From an uncultured bacterium (GTDB lineage: Bacteria > Patescibacteria > JAEDAM01 > Absconditabacterales > Absconditicoccaceae), in assembly GCA_903904545.1 (NCBI GenBank), contig CAIVDB010000097.1, positions 1 through 5,426 on the forward strand: a stretch of 5,426 bases of DNA, in the 5' to 3' direction. Shown piece after piece: positions 1-5,426 of the stretch (within the stretch, counting starts at the first letter, position 1; the number at the start of each line of letters is the position of its first letter). The translations under genes were made by a program, and so were the position numbers. The notes below the pieces were generated by a model. That model was not told where the DNA came from. It did not search any database and worked only from the letters and a program-made list of their open reading frames with translations.

Positions 1-2
1 AA

Positions 3-113
3 TGAGATATAAAAGTTTTGTATGCGATGAGATTATTGGAAGAAAAGCTTACAAAAAGAATAGATAAAGCAGAAAATAATGAAAAAATAAAAGATCTTAA
101 AAGTAAATTATAA
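3..113 (+). CDS. C-terminal end of an unidentified protein, cut by the window edge
   Basis: The frame that starts at base 3 is open from the window edge to a TAA at 111-113. Its first codon is TGA, read as glycine in this genome. It gives about 36 residues, beginning GDIKVLYAMRLLEEKL and continuing with a charged stretch rich in Lys, Glu, Asn and Asp. That looks like the amphipathic, possibly coiled-coil tail of a larger protein. No domain can be recognised from so little sequence. A competing frame starts at ATG 2 and runs 21 codons to a TAA at about 66; it is shorter and less protein-like. The region is A-rich, so an open frame of this length could be chance, and the call is tentative. Confidence 0.42.
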
Positions 114-182
114 AATCTCTGTTCAAATAAGAGCAAGAAAATCAAAAAAACAAGCCTAATCGTCAAAAGATAGATGTAAAAC

Positions 183-303
183 TCGCTAAAAATGCTCGGT
201 CGTCTACTAGCGGATAGCGAATACCCGGCCCCTAAATTCAATGGATGGTAGGGAGATAGGGACATCCGCCTGCAGAGTCGCAAACGTTAAAAACAAAAGA
301 CTC
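183..303 (+). ncRNA. Candidate structured RNA (small RNA or leader element), family not recognised
   Basis: This block is visibly richer in G and C than the A/T-rich DNA on both sides and has nested complementarity. GCGGAT (210-215) pairs perfectly with ATCCGC (264-269). Inside it, CCC (224-226) can pair with GGG (259-261), and CCCTA (230-234) with TAGGG (249-253), leaving a 14-nt loop. A flanking helix can form between GAGTC (275-279) and GACTC (299-303). TCGCTA near 183 is also complementary to TAGCGA at 215-220. A terminator follows at 340-373, so the plus strand would give a defined RNA 3' end. I could not match the block to tRNA, tmRNA, RNase P, SRP or a known riboswitch, and I see no convincing promoter. 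It may be a free-standing small RNA, a 5' leader of the nuclease gene, or a dispersed repeat. The strand is inferred from the terminator. Confidence 0.38.
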
Positions 304-306
304 CGC

Positions 307-341
307 CATTATTCATTATAAACTACACATTATTCATTCAA
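307..341. repeat. Degenerate 7-bp tandem repeat array
   Basis: Five consecutive heptamers can be read: CATTATT, CATTATA, AACTACA, CATTATT, CATTCAA. The first and fourth are identical, the second and fifth differ from them at one to three positions, and the third is diverged. The array is bracketed by two copies of GACTCCG (299-305 and 344-350). A similar 7-bp periodicity, with a different unit, appears in the other intergenic region near 4257-4270 and 4336-4356. It resembles the short tandemly repeated heptamers known from intergenic DNA of some bacteria, but the low complexity of AT-rich spacers could also produce it. Confidence 0.45.
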
Positions 342-373
342 TAGACTCCGTCCTACGATTGTCTATTTTTTTC
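340..373 (+). terminator. Intrinsic (Rho-independent) terminator
   Basis: AATAGAC (340-346) and GTCTATT (361-367) form a 7-bp stem that runs straight into a T-rich tract (TTTTTTT from 365, then further T-runs to about 390). Inside the loop, CGT and ACG (about 349-351 and 355-357) can add a small upper stem around CCT. The order stem then U-tract makes it active on the plus strand only. It would end transcription coming from the partial gene at the left edge or from the structured block at 183-303. It lies only about 60 nt before the nuclease start codon, so it could also be an attenuator in that gene's leader. Confidence 0.68.
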
Positions 374-400
374 TATTTTTTCTTTTTTACAATTCCCCAC

Positions 401-421
401 GATCTGCGCAGATCCTTTTTT
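401..421 (+). promoter_or_regulatory. Perfect 14-bp palindrome followed by a T-tract, just upstream of the nuclease gene
   Basis: GATCTGCGCAGATC (401-414) is a perfect inverted repeat, followed after one C by six Ts (416-421). It ends about 20 nt before the nuclease start codon. As DNA it has the form of a dimeric repressor operator. As RNA it gives a 5-bp stem with a GCGC tetraloop and a U-tract, the form of a short second terminator. I cannot tell which applies. No clear -35/-10 promoter pair is visible around it, and no Shine-Dalgarno sequence lies between it and the ATG. Confidence 0.42.
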
Positions 422-433
422 ATCTCCCTGTGT

Positions 434-3400
434 ATGTGGATGCAGAAGATTCCTTCGTATTGGTTAGGAATGTTTATAGGTTTTCTTGTTGTCGGAGCTG
501 TGGTAGCAGAGCTAGAATTGCCTCAAGAAAATTGATATGAGCAGATCTTACCTCAATTATTATGGACAAGTGGACAGAGTGAGACACAAGAAATTAATAC
601 TTGAGAAAGTGGTGTCTTCCAGATGCAAACAGAATTATCATGAGTCATACTCCCCTTGTTACAGACAGAATCTACAGAAATAATTGTGCCATGAAACCCA
701 CCTCTGCTCAAGATTTCGGAAGTGTTTTTCGATGGAAATGATGAATGGATAGAGATTGTAAATGGTTCAGAAGAAATATTTTCGGGGGCTATTCTCCTTT
801 CAGGAATTGGTATCCATGCTTCGATTACAGGATATTGGTGAGGACAAGAAGTTGTTACTCTTGGAAGAACGAGCAGAACCTATGTATATATCCAGGATCT
901 TTCATCGATGAAATACTTGGTATCTATGGGGTTTGCTGATACCAAAGCAATCACGATAGATCTTCGGTATCAAAATCAGATCATCGATTCTTTCTCTGTA
1001 GATACAGGAACCGTTCTTCGTTACAACGACAAAAATACTTCATTAGAAAGAAGTCCTAATGATTGAAGCATCACAGGAACGAGCCTTCTGAGAAGCAGAA
1101 ATGTATCAAGTGGGTACTTTGCAAATCCAGGAAGCTATCTTCCTTATCAACCAGAAACAGTAGAAACAACAGGTCAAATGAATTCTTCTTGGCGTATCAC
1201 AGAAGTATATACAGATCCTGATTTGTGGATTGAGTTGACAAACATTGGGTGATCTAGCTTCTCAGGGAGTATTGTAGTAAGTGGATTTTCATTAGGAAAT
1301 ATCCAATTACTTGTAAGACTTCTTTCTGGACAAAGCAAAATCTATGCTCAACAGGGGAGTCAGATACAAAATAGTTCAGTCATTGCTTTGTCCGGAATTG
1401 CTTGGCAACACGATGTGAACAAAGGGCTTCATATTCAGGCCTATGATGGATCATGAGGACAAGATGAGTTTATTGTAGATGAATGGTATATGCAGAAGTA
1501 TAGCGACTACAATATGTCATTTGAGAAAGTGGGGGAGGGCAATACCTGGATTACCACCAAAACGACGCTAGAGAGACGTTACAACAACCGCGTAGGATTT
1601 GTGGTAAATCCAGGGAAAGTCTATTCCACAGGGGAAAATTTGGAAAAGGTAGATCTCCCTCCCCTAGCAGTGACCTGATCGTTTCCAGAACTCCCTCTTG
1701 ATTGTCAAACATTGTCTAGTGAGAGGAGTGTATCTATTTCAGAGCTATTTTTTGGCAATGACACATACGATTCTTTCATAGAAATAGAACTAGACGATGA
1801 CATAGATTTGACAAAAGTCATCCTTTCTGGATCTCTTCTTGAAGAGGAAATTTGACGAACAATTGCAGATGAATTGGATCGATGAGAGAAAAACACCATA
1901 CGGCTTATATCTTCAGGTGAAAACTGGTATAATAGAGGAATAGACGCTCTTGATAACCCAAAGTTATCACTCAAAAATACCTCAGGTCGGCTTGCTCTTT
2001 ACGTCATGAGTGGACAAAATAGACAACTTATGGACATTGTCTGGAGTGTGTGAGAAAATACAGGTAAGTCCTTATATTATTGAGGAAAGACACAATCTTG
2101 TACGAGGATTTTTGATGAGACAGGCGACTTTTCGCCAGGGTTTGAGAAGAAATTTTTAGACTACTTCGCAGTCTCCACCTCGCCTAAAATTGAATACATT
2201 ACTGTGGGGAATGCTATCGCCTGATCTTGTCCAATTCTTCCATGACAGGATGTTCTTACAAATAGAGGCACAGGAATACAGATGTTAAGCACTTCTTGAC
2301 AACAAGAACTTCCCAAGGTAGATATTCTTTCGATAGATTACGATCCTCCATGAGCCGATACGAACCAGGAAAAAATTCAACTCCTTCTTCATTCAGGGAA
2401 TACTACTCAGGAGATATTTCTAGGGAAAAAAGACCGGTTCTTAAAGATAGGGACAAATAAGAAATATCTTACAGGTACACTCCTCGCAGATATTCCACAG
2501 ACCTTACAGGCGACATTTGGATTTCCTAATTCTAGTAAAACAGGACTAGCGATTATCGTGCAGTTGTGGTACAAAGAATCTCTCATTACACAATATTCCT
2601 ATTTACCAGTGATTCCTCTCAAAGTTCCTCAGGTCAAAATAAAGACAGGAGATCTAATGACAGGGATAACTTTGCTGGCAGTCATTGATGGCGATACGAT
2701 CAAGGTACGTCATCAGGGCAACGAACAGAGCGCGAGACTTTTGTGAATAGACGCTCCAGAGATGAGTCTCCTTAGGACCAAAAAGAAAGGGTGTTTTGCA
2801 GATGAGTCCAGAATATATTTACAATCATTAGTCCAAGGCAAAGAACTTCATCTCGTCTTTGATCCTACTCAGGCAAAGACAGATTCTTACAAAAGACTCT
2901 TGGTCTATGTCTACACTGACGATGCATTGATAAACGAGAAAATATTAGCCCAAGGATTTGCTAAGGAATATACCTTCAAAACACCCTACCAACAAAGAGA
3001 TGTTTTTCTCGAGGCACAGCAAGAAGCACAAGCAGAAAAAAGATGACTATGGAATCCAGATCTTTGTCCAGAAAACACACTCCTCACAGGACAAAAGGAG
3101 CTCACATGAGAAATACAAAAACTAGCTATTCAATGAACACTCCTCGCCCTCTTGCCCAACCCTAAGGGCAAAGATACTCAAGAGGGGATTCGTTTGTTGG
3201 TTCATGCACTAGATACAGGACAACAAGAAATCTCTGGATTGTTTCTAAATATCAAAGGGAAAAAGAAAAAGCTCCCCTCAGTCTTCTTGGATCAGGAAGT
3301 CCTTCTTACAGGGAATTTTACACTTCCCAATACTGCAAGTTGTATAGATATAGTCTATCAAGATGTTGTAGTAGACCGTTTGTGCTACGAAAAACCCAAG

Positions 3401-3859
3401 GAGGGAAAACGATACACTTCAGAGGGAGTACAGGCAACAGAGCTCTCTGAGCAAGAAAAAGAACTCCTAAACTATCTCAAATTTACCAAGCAAGGGAATA
3501 GTTTTTGCATGATGTATAAAGATTTAGAAATCTGATGCAGAGCGATTCCAAGTGGTAAAGTAGCCACTAAGACAAAACAAGAAAACAAATTATATAAAAA
3601 ATTTATTACCATAATAGACAACTATCTCAAAGAATCCTGGAAAGAACTCTATTATTCGCCAGAGCTACAAACTTATTTCTCCTTATTTCATTCAGCAAAA
3701 AAAGAGATTAGTCAGGGGAAAATGAAGATATATAACTCACATGAAGAAATAGAAGTCGCCGATATAGACAAACAAATTCTCTTATTGCAAACCTATTCTC
3801 TTGTCTATCGAGCAAAGATTTCTGCTCAGATTGGACAGTCTTCGCTAGAAGATAAATAA
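434..3859 (+). CDS. Secreted multi-lamin-tail-domain thermonuclease (SNase family), with UGA read as glycine
   Basis: The product is 1141 residues if the ATG at 434 is used; the ATG at 440 is equally possible, and neither has a Shine-Dalgarno sequence. Residues 1-25 form a signal peptide or N-terminal anchor: a Lys, then a hydrophobic stretch ending VVGAVVA. Lamin-tail-like (LTD) modules follow at about 92-234 (KISEVFFDGNDEWIEIVN), 253-397 (RITEVYTDPDLWIEL), 433-600 (SISELFFGNDTYDSFIEI) and 629-712. The first two end in matching GYFANPG and GFVVNPG motifs. The SNase domain spans about 740-880. It has IDGDT (Asp752, Asp754), Arg768, IDAPE (Asp773, Glu776) and Arg821, equivalent to the catalytic and Ca-binding residues Asp21, Asp40, Glu43, Arg35 and Arg87 of staphylococcal nuclease. 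In the usual DKYGR motif the Gly is replaced by Lys (DSYKR). A fifth LTD-like module (LPNPKGKDTQEGIRLL) covers about 895-998, followed by a charged helical tail. The frame holds 22 in-frame TGA codons. The likely role is Ca-dependent cleavage of extracellular DNA or RNA. The LTD modules may bind surfaces or nucleic acid, which is inference. LTD4 and LTD5 are the weakest assignments. Confidence 0.9.
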
Positions 3860-3887
3860 TTATTTTTATTTTATTATTTGTATTCCC

Positions 3888-4262
3888 ATGAAATTTGAAA
3901 CTATAGAAAACATTATCGTTTGGCAAAAGGCCAAGACACTTACCCTAGAAATGTATGAGATTTTTAAAGACAAACAAAACGACACCCTTCCCAAAGAGCT
4001 TATCAAAAAGGGTCTTCTGATCATGAATACTATCGCTGAAGGCTATGAAAAGACAGGAAAGAAGGAATTGATTGAAAGCCTCTATATAGCAAAACGAGCT
4101 TGTGGACCATGCAGATCTTTGATTCACCTCAGCCTAGACGCAGGACTTTTGGAGATAAGTCAGCATCATAGATTGATAGATGCTTCTATGGATGTGACCA
4201 AATTACTTGCTGGATTTATCAAGAAATTGAAGGAAGTACCTAAGGAAGTTGAAAATAGTTAA
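3888..4262 (+). CDS. Four helix bundle protein (S23 / 23S rRNA-intervening-sequence family)
   Basis: This 124-residue protein has the family's usual length and order of motifs. Near the N-terminus is IIVWQKAKTLTLEMYEIFK (the common 'L.VWQKA..L...IY'). Next come LPKELIKKGLLIMNTIAEGYEKTGKKELIESLYIAK, matching the hallmark 'IA(E)G..R..KKEF...L.IA', and the final helices through HLSLDAGLLE. The family forms a small helical oligomer first noticed in ORFs inside 23S rRNA intervening sequences, and its function is not firmly known. Here it is a free-standing gene with no rRNA nearby, 28 nt after the nuclease stop. The ATG at 3888 follows a T-rich stretch without a Shine-Dalgarno sequence. Two features look atypical: a CGPC motif (two cysteines) in the third helix, and LIKKGLLIMNTIAEG where homologs usually have 'IRRAAVSIPANIAEG'. 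It contains no in-frame TGA. Its final codons run into the 7-bp repeats that begin the next intergenic element. Confidence 0.85.
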   Translation: MKFETIENIIVWQKAKTLTLEMYEIFKDKQNDTLPKELIKKGLLIMNTIAEGYEKTGKKELIESLYIAKRACGPCRSLIHLSLDAGLLEISQHHRLIDASMDVTKLLAGFIKKLKEVPKEVENS

Positions 4263-4356
4263 TAGTTAACAGCGTAGGCTTTTTTGTAGACAAACTCCAA
4301 CGTTATTCACTGCCTGCCCCGCAGAACTGCGTGGGTTAGTTATTAGTTGTTAACTA
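4257..4356. repeat. Candidate dispersed intergenic element with heptamer ends and an internal GC-rich hairpin
   Basis: The left end has two tandem heptamers, AGTTAAT and AGTTAAC (4257-4270), which overlap the TAA stop of the four-helix-bundle gene. The right end has TTAGTTA, TTAGTTG and TTAACTA (4336-4356). AGTTAAC at 4264-4270 and GTTAACT at 4349-4355 are inverted copies about 80 bp apart. The interior is richer in G and C and holds a hairpin, CCCCGC (4317-4322) with GCGTGGG (4329-4335), closing on a 6-nt AGAACT loop with one bulged T. At the left end, GTTAA and TTAAC can form a short stem (4258-4270), with a T6 run at 4280-4285, but the gap is too long for a good terminator. No ORF is present. 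It could be a small non-autonomous mobile element, a REP-like sequence or decayed spacer. I cannot see a target-site duplication. Confidence 0.38.
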
Positions 4357-4379
4357 AAAACCCATTTGCTCTTGATATC

Positions 4380-4432
4380 TGTAGCGAGGTAAATACAAAA
4401 CAAAGAAGAGTTTTTACTTCGCTGCACAGGAG
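4380..4432 (+). promoter_or_regulatory. Long stem-loop abutting the pyruvyl transferase start, with an AGGAG site
   Basis: Bases 4380-4393 pair with 4413-4426 over 14 positions, including two G-T wobbles (GTAGCGAGGTAAA against TTTACTTCGCTGC), around a 19-nt A-rich loop. The stem ends two bases before AGGAG (4428-4432), which is followed by ATG at 4434. A hairpin this long at a ribosome-binding site could affect ribosome access. The AGGAG is only one base from the ATG, closer than the usual 5-9, so its role as a Shine-Dalgarno sequence is doubtful. There is no U-tract after the stem, so it is not an intrinsic terminator on this strand. It could also be another repeat element. Confidence 0.42.
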
Positions 4433-4433
4433 C

Positions 4434-5387
4434 ATGGACGCATATTTGAGAGGATACTATGGATATAAGAACTTTGGTGACGAACTATTATTTTTTGGAG
4501 TAATAAAACATATCATAGAAAGCTCTCCTATAGATAAACTTTACGTAGAGGTAGAAGATGAAAATTGGATGCATCACTGGATGATACAAAATGCCGATTT
4601 TTGTTTAGATAACGCACAATTTTATATTGGTAAAGTGCGTTTTGTAGAAAACGCTCCCAAAAAGCATAAATGGATACAATATCTCAAAGTAGCACTAGGA
4701 AAAACGCCATATAGAAAAATGTATAAATTTTTTGGAGGAGGAGAGGTATTGACTGACGAAAGAAAGTCACCTCACGATGGTTGGAATATCCTACTTCTGT
4801 TCGCTAGAAATATTAGAAAGAGAACGTTTACTTTGCTTGGAGGGATTGCTCCCGCTAGGAAAACAAAAACACATTTTCTCTATCGTTTATTACTCCCAAG
4901 AGCCGAATCTCTGATTATGAGGGATCATGACTCCATGGTACTTGCCCAAAAATATACTAACAAGGCTGTACTTCATGAAGATTTTGCTTTGTCTATCATA
5001 AGAAGAGGACAAAAACCTTCTGCCCAAGAAAAAATAACAGAGAAAAAAAACTCCTATATTCTTATCAATATCAATCAACAGGAACTCACGGAGACAAATA
5101 TTCAGGCAATAGTGGATTTTTGTAAGAAGCATCCTTTACAAGAAAAATATTTTTTTCCTTGTGACCAAAAAGATGACACAAAATGTTATTCAGTGCTCAA
5201 AAAACATATTCCAGAGCTTCTCCATTATGATTGGACACAGCATCGTGTAGAAACCACATTATCTCTTCTTAAACGTGCAGATGCTGGTATAGGATGTAGG
5301 TTACATTTCTTATTACCCTTAAAAGTATATGGAAAGACATTTGAAGCAATCCCTTATGCACATAAAATTAGATCGATTATAGGATAG
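4434..5387 (+). CDS. Polysaccharide pyruvyl transferase family protein (CsaB-like)
   Basis: From the ATG at 4434 this is 317 residues, close to the usual size of the family. Members transfer pyruvate from phosphoenolpyruvate to a sugar of a cell-wall or exopolysaccharide, making a charged ketal. In CsaB systems that ketal anchors S-layer proteins. Motifs in order: GYYGYKNFGDE (residues 7-17), the family's N-terminal glycine-rich segment; FFGGGE (99-104); GGIAP (136-140); RDHDS (163-167); HEDFAL (181-186); and the C-terminal GCRLH (Arg289, His291) followed by IPYAHK (306-311). A longer version from TTG 4347 is possible, but it would begin inside the upstream repeat element and includes a stretch not seen in the family, so ATG 4434 is preferred. 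The gene has no in-frame TGA although it has about 17 glycines. The next gene starts directly after its TAG stop, so an envelope-polysaccharide operon is likely. The exact acceptor sugar cannot be inferred. Confidence 0.86.
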   Translation: MDAYLRGYYGYKNFGDELLFFGVIKHIIESSPIDKLYVEVEDENWMHHWMIQNADFCLDNAQFYIGKVRFVENAPKKHKWIQYLKVALGKTPYRKMYKFFGGGEVLTDERKSPHDGWNILLLFARNIRKRTFTLLGGIAPARKTKTHFLYRLLLPRAESLIMRDHDSMVLAQKYTNKAVLHEDFALSIIRRGQKPSAQEKITEKKNSYILININQQELTETNIQAIVDFCKKHPLQEKYFFPCDQKDDTKCYSVLKKHIPELLHYDWTQHRVETTLSLLKRADAGIGCRLHFLLPLKVYGKTFEAIPYAHKIRSIIG

Positions 5388-5426
5388 ATGCACTATGGTA
5401 TCTTAAACTTTAGTATAAAACAAGAC
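5388..5426 (+). CDS. Start of the next gene, cut by the window end
   Basis: ATG at 5388 follows the TAG stop of the pyruvyl transferase with no gap. AGGA (5381-5384) lies three bases before it, inside the end of the upstream gene. The frame stays open for all 13 codons that remain, reading MHYGILNFSIKQD. Direct abutment suggests translational coupling and membership of the same operon. The opening 'YGILNF' resembles the N-terminus of some other polysaccharide pyruvyl transferases and envelope sugar enzymes, but 13 residues are too few to assign a family. Confidence 0.55.
   Translation, partial: MHYGILNFSIKQD

Noticed and set aside
192..290. A short ORF across the GC-rich block (plus strand from ATG 192, MLGRLLADSEYPAPKFNGW then TAG), and a similar open stretch on the minus strand
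   Set aside because: Both are under 30 codons, close at TAG rather than TGA, lack a start signal, and overlap strong base-pairing. They are more likely by-products of a GC-rich structured sequence.
275..320. tmRNA tag region: GTCGCAAACG followed by an open frame to TAA looks like the start of a tmRNA peptide tag
   Set aside because: No tRNA-like acceptor end, no T-arm and CCA, and no 'GGATTCGACGG' 5' signature are present, and the terminator at 340 leaves no space for the 3' domain. The tag would also not end in the usual Ala-Ala residues.
359..433. An N-terminal extension of the nuclease from TTG 359
   Set aside because: It would run through the terminator's T-tract, giving a Phe-rich segment before the signal peptide. 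ATG 434 or 440 gives a normal signal peptide.
1705..1974. Open minus-strand frames of 60-90 codons at 1705-1974, 3708-3926, 3945-4127 and 4890-5132
   Set aside because: Each lies antisense to a well-supported gene, has no recognisable motif and no start signal; they are shadows of the plus-strand coding frames.
434..3859. A decayed pseudogene or a series of short separate genes split by TGA stops
   Set aside because: All 22 interruptions are TGA, none TAA or TAG, there is no frameshift in 3.4 kb, and domain motifs run across the TGA positions with glycine fitting. Decay would give mixed stops and frameshifts.
3854..3879. AAATAAT / ATTATTT inverted repeat after the nuclease stop as a terminator
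   Set aside because: A 7-bp stem made only of A-T pairs with no T-run after it is weak and expected by chance in this AT-rich spacer.
4264..4355. Integron attC site, suggested by the GTTAAC cores and internal hairpin
   Set aside because: The ends do not fit the RYYYAAC/GTTRRRY core pair in the correct orientation and there is no integrase or cassette pattern in the window.

Overview
The window is AT-rich bacterial DNA that is only readable if UGA is a sense codon. One reading frame (434-3859) is closed 22 times by TGA but never by TAA or TAG, and it encodes one continuous, recognisable protein when TGA is read as glycine (genetic code 25). The clearest single case is in the staphylococcal-nuclease active site, where TGA falls at the glycine of 'RLLGIDAPE'. 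All genes ending in the window stop at TAA or TAG. This points to Candidatus Gracilibacteria or Absconditabacteria (SR1) in the CPR/Patescibacteria. These are small-genome, host-associated or predatory bacteria.

Layout, left to right. (1) 3-113: the probable last codons of a gene entering from the left. (2) 114-433: an intergenic stretch holding a GC-rich, foldable block (about 183-303), an array of degenerate 7-bp repeats (307-341), a good intrinsic terminator (340-373) and a perfect 14-bp palindrome followed by a T-tract (401-421). It could be a small RNA gene with its terminator, or a regulatory leader of the next gene. (3) 434-3859: a predicted secreted protein of about 1141 residues, with a signal peptide, about four lamin-tail-like domains, a thermonuclease (SNase) domain with its catalytic residues, and a fifth lamin-tail-like module. 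(4) 3888-4262: a small four-helix-bundle protein of the S23 / 23S rRNA-intervening-sequence family. (5) 4257-4356: a compact repeat-like intergenic element with heptamer repeats at both ends and a GC-rich hairpin inside. (6) 4380-4432: a long stem directly against the start of the next gene. (7) 4434-5387: a polysaccharide pyruvyl transferase (CsaB-like). (8) 5388 onward: the first 13 codons of another gene, coupled directly to the preceding stop.

How the genes may work together (inference): the nuclease has the marks of an exported or surface-anchored enzyme. It would suit an organism that degrades external DNA or RNA to salvage nucleotides from its host or prey. The pyruvyl transferase and the gene coupled to it look like the start of a cell-envelope polysaccharide operon. 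Nothing ties the four-helix-bundle protein to either function. The most notable content is the recoded, multi-lamin-tail secreted nuclease and the unexplained structured region in front of it. No CRISPR array, transposase, tRNA or rRNA gene is visible.
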